Source: Spiroplasma_E sp902809815
Lineage (GTDB): Bacteria > Bacillota_I > Bacilli_A > Mycoplasmatales > VBWQ01
Direction of reading: 5' to 3'
Length of the DNA stretch: 64,000 nucleotides
Assembly (NCBI RefSeq): GCF_964030925.1
Contig: NZ_OZ034992.1
Coordinates: 744,001-808,000 of the forward strand
Below the pieces are notes generated by a model. The model did no database searches, was not told the DNA's origin, and saw only the letters and a program-made list of their open reading frames with translations. Below, piece by piece: positions 9,630 to 19,809 of the stretch. Numbering within the stretch: the stretch's first letter is position 1; every line of letters starts with the position of its first letter. A program made the position numbers and the translations under genes.

Positions 9630-10260
9630 TTTAATTTTTAAAAAAGAAACACATCAATATTTTATTCAAAATAAAGAATTAATATCAGTAAGTAAAATAC
9701 TTGATTATTATTTAGGTAATTCATATTGTAAATGTAATAAATGTAAATATTGTTTTAATATTCATAATGCAAGAATTCGTGATAATGCAGTTCATAAAGT
9801 AGCAGAATTATATTTTAAAAATATAAATATTAAAAATATAAGTAATCAAATTAAAAATATTATTAAAGATTTATTTTCACAAAATTATTTAAATTATTGT
9901 TATACATTATTAGATTATTTACCAAATAAATTTATTAATAATAATGAATATATTAGTGAAAAAATATTTAATTATGATATTGTTGCTGGAACACCAGATT
10001 TAATTTATAAAGAAAATAATTTAAATATAATAATAGATTTTAAAACTTATAAAGTTTTTACTAAAGAATTATTAGAAAAATCAAAATTACAAATAATAGC
10101 ATATTATTGATTATTAAAAAATAATAATTATGAATTATCAAATATACATTTTATATGTTGAATTAAAGAAACTGAAATTGAATTAATAAAAGTTGAAATA
10201 ACAAATGAATTATTAATTGAATGAGAAAAAGCAATTTGAACATGAAAGGAATTAAAATAA
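9604..10260 (+). CDS. Phage PD-(D/E)XK exonuclease, recombination partner of RecT
   Basis: 218 residues. The nuclease core is visible as AGTPDLIYKENNLNIIIDFKTYK (about residues 128-150), with Asp, Asp and Lys in the PD-(D/E)XK arrangement. A Cys cluster, CKCNKCKYC, lies at about residues 41-49 and may hold a metal cluster. The gene sits two bases before recT. Pairing of such a nuclease with a RecT annealase is the usual phage two-component recombination system: the nuclease resects ends and RecT anneals the single strands. Confidence 0.75.
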
Positions 10261-10261
10261 A

Positions 10262-10942
10262 ATGGCAAATGAATTATTAGTTAAAAATATTAATAATGGT
10301 AATGTAGAAAAATTTATTAGACAAAAAGGTATTATTAATAATTTAGAAATTCAAAAATTTAAAAGTAATGTATTAGCAATTTCAAATCAATATGGTTTAG
10401 ATAAAGCATATCCAGATACTATTATTAATAGTTGTTATCAAGCGGTATTATTGAATTTACCATTAGAAAAGAATTTTGGTTATTGCTATATTGTACCTTA
10501 TTGAGATAGTAATACTATAGTAAATAATGCTCAATTTCAAATGGGATATAAAGGTTATATTCAATTAGCATTACGTAGTCAACAATATAAAGAAATTAAT
10601 GTAAGTGATGTTAGATTAACAGAAATTAAAAAAATAGATAGACTTAAGGGAATTGAATTTAATTGAATACAAGATGATTTAGAAAGATTAAAACAACCTA
10701 TTATTGGTTATGTAGCATATTTTCAATTGGTAAATGGTTTTGAAAAAACTTTATATATGTCAAAAGAACAAATAGAAAAACATTTTTTAAAATATTCAAA
10801 AACTTATGCCAAAAATAAAGAATTTGTTGTTAGTGATTTTGATAGTATGGCATTAAAAACTGTATTAACTCAATTATTAAGAAAATGGGGAATTATGAGT
10901 AGTGAAATGCAAATTGCATATGAAAGTGACCAAGCAATTATT
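10262..10942 (+). pseudogene. recT: recT annealase, 3' end cut by an IS3 element
   Basis: The RecT family is recognised from YPDTIINSCYQAVLLNLPLEK, from the GYCYIVPYWD and QMGYKGYIQLALRS region, and from KTVLTQLLRKWG. RecT anneals single-stranded DNA next to its partner nuclease. The frame runs into IS3 copy A after YESDQAII, giving an artificial tail that ends at 10981. The core is nearly complete (about 227 codons), so residual activity cannot be excluded. The continuation is not found on the other side of the IS. Confidence 0.8.
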
Positions 10943-10985
10943 GGTGGTTGGCCCTTAATTACTGGACCATTTTTGATATAAAATT

Positions 10986-11963
10986 CTAAATTTTAATTTG
11001 TAAAATTGGTGGTTTTAGAAATTTAGAATGTATTCTTTCATAATTATAAAACATAACATATTGATTTACATCATTTATAGCTTCATTGATGGATAAATAT
11101 TGATTTGATCCTTTAGGTAGTCATTCTTGAGATAAATGAGAAAATCAGGTTTCAGATAATACATTACCACCAATATCATAAGGTTGTTTTTTGCTTAAAA
11201 TTATTTGTTTATCCTCTGCTCATTTTGTGATATCCTGACAATAAAATTCGTTGGCGTTATCTGAATGTAAAATAACATTTTTTACTTGATTTCAAGAAAA
11301 TTGTTTGTTGATTTTTTCAAGAGCAGGAAGAATTAAATCCTGATATGATTTATTAGGAGCAATATTATAACTAACAACATTATTTGAATAAAAATCAATA
11401 ATTACAAAAAGATATAATCATCCTTCTTTAGTATTTATTTGTTTAGTGTCCATTGATCAAATTTGATTTGAAGAGGTTGTACTTTTATAATCTTTGTTTA
11501 CTTTATCCATTGTAGGTATTCACTTATTTGGATTTTTTTTGTTTTTAGGATAGTTATTTTTAGTTTGTTTTAATCCTTGAATATTGTGTTCTTTCATAAT
11601 TTTTCGCATTTGTTTTATTGATAATTCTATATTTAAAATGATATTTTTTTCTTGTTTTAATCACTCTTTAAAAGCTGAAAAAATTCTTAAATATCCATAA
11701 ATTCTGCCTTTTCTTGTAGAATGAAATTCGATTAAAAGTTGGCATATTTTTTGATATTTATGATTGCATTTAATAATATGATTTTCTTCTTTTTTAATAG
11801 GTTTTTGTTTATTTTTTAAAAAGTAATATGTTGATCTGTTTAATTGAAGATATTGACATAGGTTTCTAATTGAATATTGATTTTTACAATCATCAATAAT
11901 TTTAATTTTTTCTTTGATATTTAATTTGTTAATTACTAATGCTATTTGTTTAATTTTATCCAT
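10986..11963 (-). CDS. IS3-type DDE transposase (copy A)
   Basis: 325-residue OrfB-like integrase-core transposase with AAAGGA before the ATG. An HTH (YSIRNLCQYLQLNRSTYYF) is followed by the catalytic core: Asp in WSMDTKQIN, Asp in ILHSDNANEFY and Glu in VLSENWFSHLSQEW. No separate OrfA is present in the element. The frame is intact with UGA as Trp. Confidence 0.88.
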
Positions 11964-12065
11964 TAATAAAAATCCTTTCAGGTTAAAATTAGTGTTAATT
12001 ATATAACACAATTGTTTTTAGAATACATTCAGGTTTTTTAAATTAATGGTCTAGTAAAAAGGGCT

Positions 12066-12093
12066 AAGTGGCAAGTGGCAAGTGGCAAGTGGC
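12066..12093 (-). repeat. Heptamer array at the tip of IS3 copy A
   Basis: Four uninterrupted AAGTGGC units. The equivalent arrays are at 19810-19830 (three), 26457-26485 (four, one A interrupting), 39780-39808 (four, one A interrupting) and 53883-53903 (three). Confidence 0.9.
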
Positions 12094-12095
12094 AA

Positions 12096-12212
12096 TGTAA
12101 AGCAATATGTAGTATATATGCAAGTGATTTAGATTTAGAAAATGAAGGTAATGCAAGTCCATGAAGAGAAGAAATAAAATGTGAAAGTTGTGGTAGATTA
12201 AATTATGAATAA
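12096..12212 (+). pseudogene. 3' fragment of a zinc-binding prophage gene
   Basis: Open from the IS border to a TAA at 12210. It encodes about 38 residues with CKAIC at one end and IKCESCGRLNYE at the other, which looks like a zinc ribbon. The 5' part was lost at the junction with IS3 copy A. It overlaps the start of the resolvase gene. Confidence 0.45.
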
Positions 12213-12813
12213 TTATTTACTTTCAATTGACCCAAGTATTAAAAATACTGGATTTACTTTATGAAAAAAAACAAAAAGAATTAGTGAATGTGAAGTTAAT
12301 TATAATGAAATTGAATATATCGATGAATGAAAACCGATATGAATAAGCAGTTATAATTTTAATAAATATGAAATAAAAACATCATTAGAATTAAAATGAA
12401 AAATTAGAGATTATATTATTCCTAATATTGATACAAAACCTAATAATACTTATCCATGATTAGAAAAATTTGATTTAATCATTGAACGTGGTACTTTTCA
12501 TAGTAAAAATGGTATTGGTTATGAAACTCAAGAACATTTACGTGGTTTTATTGCTGGACAATTTAATAAATTATTAACTAAAAATATGTTAATAAGTCCA
12601 AGTGAGTGAAAGAAATGATATGTAAAAAATGATAAATATTGTTCTGCTATTACATTTGTAAATGGTATAAATTATAAATGAGATAAAAATGTTTCTTTAT
12701 TTATGTGTGAATATTTAATAAAAGAAAATAAATGAAATATAAAAATATCAAATCATGATGAAGCTGATAGTTTATTAATTGGTTGATATTATTTAAATAA
12801 GGAGAATAAATAA
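12205..12813 (+). CDS. RuvC-like Holliday junction resolvase (phage type)
   Basis: 202 residues with an RNase H-type fold signature. LLSIDPSIKNTGF gives the first catalytic Asp at the N terminus, FDLIIERGTFHS gives the Glu of the central strand, and SNHDEADSLLIGWYY gives the C-terminal Asp pair. Phage RuvC/poxvirus-A22-like resolvases cut branched DNA before packaging, which fits the neighbouring recT and exonuclease. Many UGA Trp codons are used. It shares bases with the next start (TAATG). Confidence 0.75.
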
Positions 12814-12974
12814 TGAAAGAATTAAAAAAAGTAACTAGATTTGAATTAATAAATAAGGTTGGAAGACAAATTGTTATTTATAGTAAAGAACATAAAAATG
12901 GTAATAAAAATATTAATAAAATTGAATATGATTTACAAGATAATGAACAAACATTAAAAGTATTTATTGGTTAG
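12813..12974 (+). CDS. Small prophage protein (53 aa)
   Basis: Starts at the ATG sharing one base with the resolvase stop, with AAGGAG just upstream. A basic N terminus, MKELKKVTRFELINKVG, is followed by a beta-like segment. No family is recognised. Confidence 0.5.
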   Translation: MKELKKVTRFELINKVGRQIVIYSKEHKNGNKNINKIEYDLQDNEQTLKVFIG

Positions 12975-12985
12975 GAAGTAAAATA

Positions 12986-13180
12986 ATGCAAAAACAAAAA
13001 CAAGAAAAAGTATTACTTAAATGTATTGTTAAATATTGTAATAGTAAAGTATTAGTTACTTTAAAAATTGGAAATATTGAAGATAGTGCTGTTCAATTTT
13101 TTAATATGTGTTATTTTCATAAAAAACAATTTAAAAATAAAGTAAAAGAAATTAAAAATGAATTTAAAAATAAGGAGTAA
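12986..13180 (+). CDS. Small basic prophage protein (64 aa)
   Basis: Preceded by AGGAAGTAAA. It is Lys-rich with Cys residues in LLKCIVKYCNSK and FFNMCYFHKKQF, which may form a zinc site. Function unknown. Confidence 0.55.
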   Translation: MQKQKQEKVLLKCIVKYCNSKVLVTLKIGNIEDSAVQFFNMCYFHKKQFKNKVKEIKNEFKNKE

Positions 13181-13183
13181 ATA

Positions 13184-13291
13184 ATGGTTTGATGAGAAAT
13201 ATTAACTATAGTATCAGTATCAGTAATATTATTTTTAATGATAATTTCAGTACTAACGGATGTTATAACTAAAATTATTAATTATTGATAA
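13184..13291 (+). CDS. Small single-span membrane protein (35 aa)
   Basis: AAGGAG precedes the ATG by 8 bases. The product, starting MVWWEILTIVSVSVILFLMI, is one membrane span with a short tail. Size and phage context would fit a holin-like or other small membrane peptide, but this is inference only. Confidence 0.45.
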
Positions 13292-13329
13292 TATAACTAA
13301 ATTTTCTATATTTAATATAGAAAATATGA

Positions 13330-13426
13330 TATAATTAATAAAGAGAAATTACTCATTCCTAAATAATTTCTCTTTTTTTATTTTTTTAATTTATAATATT
13401 ATTAACAGATAAAAAATGGGAATGAG
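13330..13426 (+). promoter_or_regulatory. Promoter, attenuator hairpin and loop-RBS complementarity ahead of the DUF3800 gene
   Basis: A TATAAT box (13330-13335) is followed 7 bases later by a perfect 10-bp stem, AGAGAAATTA (13342-13351) with TAATTTCTCT (13364-13373), and seven T residues: a complete intrinsic terminator. Its loop contains CTCATTCC (13352-13359), exactly complementary to GGAATGAG (13419-13426). That segment occupies the ribosome-binding position of the ATG at 13436. The leader could therefore both stop transcription and mask translation. Confidence 0.6.
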
Positions 13427-13435
13427 TTTTTATTT

Positions 13436-14230
13436 ATGAGCAATAATATAAAAGAATATTGAATATTTATTGATGATAGTGGAAATATTGAATTATCAGA
13501 TGAAAGTAAATATTTTATATATGCAGGTCTTTTGTTTCAACATAAAAAAGATATTGAAGAATTTAGAATTAATTTTGAAAAAACATTAATCTCATTATTT
13601 GGAAATAATAAAGAAGTAAAAGGGTCAGATAGAATTTCAAAAGAAAAAAGAATAAAAATAAATAATTGTATAATAAACAGTAATTGTAAATTATTTTGTG
13701 TAATTGTTGAAAAAAATTCTTCATATATGTTAAAAAATATTGAAAAACAATTTAAAATTTTATCAGATAATATAAATAAAAATAAAAAAGCAAAAAGAAT
13801 TATTAAAAAAATTAGAAAAAATGAATATGGGAGACAAAAAACTTATTTTATAGGACAGTTAATAACTCTTATAAAAAAGAAAAATATATATAATAAAAAT
13901 GCTAAAATCAATATTATTAGTGATAAAGAATATTTATACTATTCTAAATTTGAAACAATGGATAAATATTTAAAATATGGTCAAAAATATTTAAGTTTTT
14001 TTGATTATGAATTTAATTTTAAAATGGAAGATTCAAAAAAAGATTACTGTTTACAAGGTGCAGATTTTGTTGCATATTCTATTGGAAGAGCATATAATGA
14101 AGAAGATAAAGAATTTTTTAATTATATAGATAATTTAAAACATATAGTATATAAAAATCTTCCTTTTTTAAATAAAGAAGATGAAATTAGTAAAAATATT
14201 GACAAAAATATTAAAATTGATAATATTTAA
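13436..14230 (+). CDS. DUF3800 domain protein
   Basis: 264 residues. The N terminus has the DUF3800 hallmark EYWIFIDDSGN, an RNase H-like first strand with acidic residues. Near the C terminus, GADFVAYSIGRAYNEE supplies the further conserved Asp. The family is widespread in prophages and mobile islands. Its activity is not established, although the fold suggests a nucleic-acid enzyme. It is preceded by a strong promoter-attenuator leader and followed by a structured RNA-like element and a terminator, so it is an independent unit rather than part of the early operon. Confidence 0.8.
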
Positions 14231-14234
14231 GTAT

Positions 14235-14297
14235 AAAGGTGGCCATAGGACTTTGTCCCATATTGGTAAAAGCGTAAGTTCGTCTTCCACCTTTTTT
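14235..14297 (+). ncRNA. Candidate three-way-junction RNA after the DUF3800 gene
   Basis: AAAGGTGG (14235-14242) pairs with CCACCTTT (14287-14294), followed by a T-run. Inside are two stems: CCA..GGAC-TTT-GTCC..TGG (14243-14266) and AAGCG/CGTCTT (14270-14286). The G+C content is well above the surroundings. It does not fit tRNA, 4.5S RNA or another family I know. A separate terminator follows, so this fold is not needed merely to end transcription. Confidence 0.45.
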
Positions 14298-14308
14298 CTT
14301 TTATATAA

Positions 14309-14335
14309 AAAAAGTTACCATTTAGGTAACTTTTT
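14309..14335. terminator. Bidirectional terminator between convergent genes
   Basis: Perfect 11-bp stem AAAAAGTTACC/GGTAACTTTTT with a 5-base loop and flanking A and T runs. It serves the DUF3800 gene and the convergent membrane protein gene. Confidence 0.8.
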
Positions 14336-14735
14336 AATTAGATTGTGAAATATTATTTTGGTTAGATTTGCTTTTAAATTTAAAAATAGATTTTAATTTT
14401 GGAAATTTTCGAATTAACTTTAAAATTATTGGAATAAAATAAAAATATAATAACTCAATACATGCAAAAATAATAAATATATAATAAACATTTTTTAAAT
14501 TCATACTACTATTAAAAAATAAAAAAAGTAATGGACTTATAAATAAAAAACTTAAGGTGGTATATATATATATATAGTTTTTTAAATTTTTATTATCACA
14601 AAAACGAATGAATAACTTATATGGTACAAACATTAGAAATAAAAATGTCAAAGATATGGCAATTGAAATTGTGTAAGGAGAATTTATAAAATCACCTCAT
14701 CATGGTCAAAATTCATTACGATTTAAAAAATACAT
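14334..14735 (-). CDS. Prophage membrane protein (133 aa)
   Basis: The start at 14735 is chosen for its GGAAG ribosome site. The N terminus, MYFLNRNEFWPWWGDFINS, uses UGA Trp codons. About three membrane spans follow (ISLTFLFLMFVPY, TLSFLFISPLLFLFF, IFIIFACIELLYFYFI), and the tail is basic and Lys/Ser-rich. It is the last gene of the structural module. A holin or virion membrane role is possible but unproven. Confidence 0.6.
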
Positions 14736-14780
14736 GTTTATTCACTTCCTAGAACTTAATTATATTTTAATTTTACCAAA

Positions 14781-17699
14781 TTATCTTGCATTTAAAACTA
14801 TTTTATTAATATTAGATTTAAGATTTGATATATATCTATATGTTCAACTTTTATCTGGTTCTCTTTGTGCAGAATTGGTATATTCTATTTTACCTAAATT
14901 GCCTTGTAAATAAATAATTCAATTTAATTTTTCTGAGTTATTAATTATACTAAATGCTATAGGATAATCATTATTTATTTTTTGTTCATAAGAATTATAA
15001 GACTTTTTAATTTTTAAATCAAATTCGTAATTACAGAAAGAATATGAATTAAAAATATTATAATTGTTAATACTTTTATAATAAGCATTTGCAAAATAAT
15101 CATTAACTTCATTAGGAGCAATTGTACCAAACTTACTAAAAAATTCAGATTCTGGAAAACTGTTTTTATTTATTTTTAAATCTTTTAAATCAATAGTTAT
15201 ACTTGTATTTTTTACTTCTTTTGATGGTTTAAAAGTTTCGTTATTAATATCAATGATATTTAAATCAGAACTTTTTGAATTTGCTATTGTTTCAAATTTA
15301 TAGCTATAATGTATTGTTATGCTTTTGTAAAATCTTTTTAAATCATTAAATGTATTAATTAATAATGTAGGGTCTAATAATGAATTTAAATCTATTTCAT
15401 ATTTATCAAATTTACTTATATTTTTTTCTTCTCATTCTTTTATATTATTAAATCCTTTTTTTATTAATGATACATCGTTTGCTGTCATTTCAATTTTTAA
15501 ATCTGGAACAATAACAATTGATTTTGCTATATTTTGAGGACTTGGTGGTAATATTTTTGCTGGATAACTAAATGTTGTTTCTTCACTTTCTGAATATTCA
15601 TCATGATTTAATTTATATAAAGTAGTTCAATTAAAAGCATTACCAGTTAAATAACCCATATTATTATATCTAAACTGAGCAACTGATATTTCATTATAAT
15701 CACCTTGATAAGTAAAAGGATTATCACTATAAAATGTATGTCTTTCTTCACCTTGATGTAATGATTGAGTTACAATTGTATCAATAATATAAGCATAATT
15801 TGAACCATCAATAACTCCATTTGATGTTGGATTTCATTGACAATTAGTATCTTCATTTGTAAATGGTGAAGCAATATCTAAAAACTCTGTATCTTCTGCT
15901 AAAATATAAACTTTATTATTTTTCTTTTGTGATAAATCAACTGTACTTATTTGTTCTTTTGTAGTTAATTTCTGACCAGTAGTAGGGTCTCATGGATAAA
16001 CACTTACTCTATCACTTAATTTCATTGTCATAGCAGTTGTTGAAACATTTGCACCTAATAATTTACCAATAGTAAAATCATTATCATTTGTAAATGCATT
16101 TAATGGAATTAAACCACCATTACCAATAATACTTTCTAAATTACTTGTAAAAAATGCACTCATAAAACCATTAAAATATAACATTTTTTTATATTGTTGA
16201 GCATTTTGAGTAATAACTCAACTACTTCATATACCTAATGTTAAAGCATTTAATAATTTACCAATTAAAGGAATATCACTTAAAGCAAAAGGTAATCATT
16301 GTTGACTATCATAAGGCATTTGTATTAAAGGACTAAATACTACACTATTAAAATTTAATATTGATGACATATATTTTTGTGTTATTTTACTATAATCTAC
16401 AGTTGGACTTCCTATAATTAAATGTGTATCTGGGTCTTTATATTTAAAATTACTTGACATATCTACATTATAATTACCCGTTAAATTATTTATATTTCAT
16501 TCACTATCTCAAAAGAATTTTGCTTCTCCTACTGATGTACCATTACTTAATCTTGCTTTATCTTTATCAAAAGCAAGCATACCTTTAAAATCTTTTGTTA
16601 CAAATAAATTATCTTGAAAATTTAATGAAGTTTTTAATCATTCTGTAAAATTTTTAAAATTAGTAAATCCAGTAGGTTGTGCATTCATAATATTATAAAA
16701 TGTAGTTTCTGGATGACTACTTGTTGTTATTTTATCATTTATACCAGCAAGTAAACCACCATTATTTTTAATATCAGTTGTAGATTTTTCATTATTACCA
16801 GCAATAAATAATCTTCTTGAAGCAAATACTTTACTTTCAAATATTTCTTCTGTTCCTTGTTGAATTGGTTCTTGCCCTTGAATTATAGGTCTTCCATAAT
16901 AATAACAACTTGTTAATAATTCTAATCCATAACTTTGTCTATGACTATAACGTACACCAATATCTTTCATTAAAGTACGATTTAAGGTTACTTTTCCTTG
17001 TTGAATAGTAGGGAAAGCATAACCACTACCCGGGCTTGCATATTGTACAAAATCAAGTGTATTTTGACCACTAGAAACTACTCTATCATTTAAACTACTA
17101 AAAGTTAATACTTGCATACTAAATGCACCATTATAAGGACTATAATAATTTGTTACATTTGAAATATATAATAATTGTCTATCTTGATTTTTACCACTAT
17201 TACCACCAATATTTTCATTTTCATCATTAAATACTACAAAAAATTGTAAATAATCATCAATTGTAATATGTTCTTCAAACATTACTAAAGTATATTGTCT
17301 TTTTGTTTGTACTGTTTTAAATATTTGATTATTTGGTAAATTACTAAAATCAACACCACTTGTATCATCAATTAAATAAGCATTTCAATAATCACCTATT
17401 TTATATTGTTTTGTATAAAATTCATCTTGACCTGTAACTTTATGTGTTTCTTCATTAATTTTACCTTTATTTTTTTGATATATTTTTGTACTATTTTTTC
17501 AAATACATACAACTGGAGTAGTACCAGTTAATATTAATTCATATTGACCAAAATCACTAATTTTACTATTAATTGGTTTATAACCAGTTTCAGTTAAAGG
17601 TATAGCACCATTATTTATAATAAATGGAAATATTTTTCAATAACTACATCTCTTTATTAATTGTTGAGTTTGTTTTAATGCTAGATGTGCTTGTTTCAT
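14781..17699 (-). CDS. Large phage structural protein (972 aa)
   Basis: One frame from ATG 17699 to TAA 14781 with many UGA Trp codons; the start overlaps the portal gene by 56 bases. It is rich in Asn, Thr, Ser and Tyr with many short beta-like segments, as in capsid or tail proteins. A long hydrophobic stretch at about residues 460-525 (IPLIGKLLNALTLGIWSSWV, then FNGFMSAFF) interrupts it. The place next to the portal, the size and the internal hydrophobic segment resemble the tail-knob protein of short-tailed phages such as phi29; this is inference. A frameshifted paralogue lies at 40932-43768. Confidence 0.7.
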
Positions 17700-19029
17700 T
17701 AATTGAATTCTTACTGCGTTGTTCATTATCATTTGTATTATCTCCTAAATTTTTATTTAAAAATTTATTTTCATTAATAATATGTTCTAATTTTTGTTTT
17801 GCCATTAATGTATCAATATTTTCATATAAACTAATTGCTTCAACTATTGACATTGTTCCATTATTTAATCTACTATTAATTAATTCATCTTGTACTAATT
17901 GGTCAACCATAGCAATTGGTATAAATTCAAAACTATAAGGTCTTTCACCCTTACCATTTCAATATACTTTTCCATTTTCATCTTTAGAAGAAGTTACTAA
18001 CATATCAAACATTCTATATAAATAAGTTGTATAATGTGTTATTTTTACTTCTGTTGTTTGCATATCAAATTTATTATTCATTAATGTTTTAGTTTTATTT
18101 TCATAATTAATTCCATTAAATTCATCATAATCATAACCAGCACCATTAAATATTTGTTTTGCTGTACCATTATAATCAAGTCAATATTCACCAAATTTTG
18201 GATTACCTTGTACAATATCAACTCCACCATTACCACCTTTTGCATAATTTGCAGTAGTAATATTTAAAAATGCGTCTTTAATAATTGATTGAAAATCATC
18301 ACTTAAATTTAAAGCTTTAAATTTTTCATTATCAATAATTCCATAAAATCTAGTTAAATTTAATATTCTTTCTTTTCTTTTTTGTTTAATAATATGTTGT
18401 AAATCTCATATTAAATTTCATACTGGTACACAATCTGGATATGCATTCATTTGTGTACTATTACCATAAAAATGAATTTGTGGTAAATTTGTAATTTCAA
18501 CAATTGGTAAATAACCAAATGGATTTTTTAATTCATATTGTTGTTTTAATTGACTTTCTGGTTTAATTTTTGATTTTGTACTACCTAATAAAATTTCTCT
18601 ATTACCATTAAATATTTCAACTTTTACTTTTGAATTTTCTATTGTTACTCATGTTAAACTACCATTATCACTTTGTTCATTCATAAAAAATAATTCTGCT
18701 GATTGTTCTTGTTCATTAAATTTGGCAACACGTGACATAAAACTTGGACTTGGTAAAGTTAAACTTAATTCACCATTTTTAGTTAACATTCATATTAAAA
18801 AACATTTACCTAATAATGAATTTTGAATACCAAATTGATATAATTTTTCATTTCATTTATCTTTATCTTTTAATTTATTTAAAAAATTTAATAAGTCTTT
18901 ATTTTCACTTTTAAATAATAAACCTTTACCTAATCATAACATTGTACTTTTATTTGCAATAATTCTAGGTATATCTAATTCTCAATTATCTTCATGTATA
19001 CTAAAATATTCTGTTGGACTATAATTCAT
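17644..19029 (-). CDS. Phage portal protein
   Basis: 461 residues, starting MNYSPTEYFSIHEDNW four bases after the terminase stop. Order (TerL, then this gene) and size match a portal, the dodecameric ring through which DNA is packaged. Features are a mixed alpha/beta core (LPSPSFMSRVAKFNEQ, NPFGYLPIVEITNLPQ), a helical stem region (VPVWNLIWDLQHIIKQKRKER) and a Ser/Thr/Asn-rich C terminus (INETSTSSIKTNSTINKEM). The family was assigned by context and length rather than one diagnostic motif. A decayed paralogue lies at 43722-44993. Confidence 0.7.
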
Positions 19030-19030
19030 A

Positions 19031-19809
19031 TTATCACTCCTTATTATTAATAAAACTATATTGTTTACCAAATTCAAATTTAGTTTTATTAATTAATAAT
19101 TCATTATTTATTTGTTCAATTAATCATTTCATATCATTCATTAATGCATAACAATCACTATCTCAAGTATCATCATATAAATCTAACATTTTAGGTTCAT
19201 TATTTGAATTTTCTATTTTAGATTTAGATAATCATTGAATTAAACTATATTGTCTTTTAGTTTCTGGACAATTATTTCAATCATAACTTAATATATTTTT
19301 AATTAATCCAGTAGTAGTAAAATCAATTCTATCTTTTAAATACATTACTGATTTATCTACTGGTTCAAAATTTAATCAATTCATATTTCTTTTATTTTTT
19401 TCTACATTTAAAACATCAATAAATGCTTGACCACCATTACCATAATCAACATAACAAGTAAAACCTTTAAACATAGCAAAATATTTTTGTGCTTCAATTA
19501 AATAATAATCAATAATACTATTTGCTAATTCATAAGTATTTTTAAAATACATTGCTGGTTGACCATTAATATTAGCATTACTATGATAAAATTCACTTAC
19601 TTTATGTGCTCTTCTTCCATTATGATTTTCACCAATAAATCATAATGAAGCAGCAGTTGGATGACCACTTGAACTTGTTGCCATACCTATATCTAATCCA
19701 CCAGTTATTTTAGAAACTTGAAAATCTAATTTAGTATTTACTTTATCTAAATATCTTGCAAATATAGAACCAGTTAAAACACTAGGTACACCATAATATC
19801 AACTTTGTG
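19031..19809 (-). pseudogene. Terminase large subunit, C-terminal fragment
   Basis: About 259 codons of TerL, cut at the 5' side by IS3 copy B. The nuclease domain remains: KITGGLDIGMATSSSGHP (first acidic strand), CYVDYGNGGQAF and DDTWDSDCYALMNDMKW (last Asp pair). The ATPase half is missing here but is visible in the paralogue at 46151-47191. The stop is directly followed by the portal start. Confidence 0.75.

Larger units (their letters stand above)
10943..12093 (-). mobile_element. IS3-type element, copy A
   Basis: The right tip (GGTGGTTGGCCCTTAATTAC at 10943) and the left tip (GGGCTAAG at 12061) share an imperfect inverted repeat around GCCCTT and GACCATT. The left tip continues into four AAGTGGC heptamers (12066-12093). 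No target duplication is visible: recT lies on one side and an unrelated gene fragment on the other. This suggests a deletion or inversion after insertion. It is the only IS3 copy on the minus strand. Confidence 0.9.

Noticed and set aside
9604..10260. Exonuclease as a Cas4-type protein because of the Cys cluster
   Set aside because: The neighbour is recT and no other cas gene is present; a phage recombination nuclease explains it better.
12061..12093. CRISPR array (short tandem repeats)
   Set aside because: The repeats are 7 bases with no spacers and recur only at IS3 tips; no cas genes are present in the window.
13436..14230. DUF3800 locus as a type III toxin-antitoxin (ToxN-like) with repeat RNA
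   Set aside because: No tandem RNA repeats upstream and no ToxN-like sequence; only a single hairpin leader is seen.
14235..14297. The structured element as a tRNA or SRP RNA
   Set aside because: The arms do not match a cloverleaf (no proper D and anticodon arms, no CCA or T-loop at the right place) and the SRP loop consensus is absent.
17624..17938. Plus-strand hydrophobic reading frame
   Set aside because: Antisense of the portal C terminus; hydrophobic only because it is the complement of Asn/Lys-rich codons.
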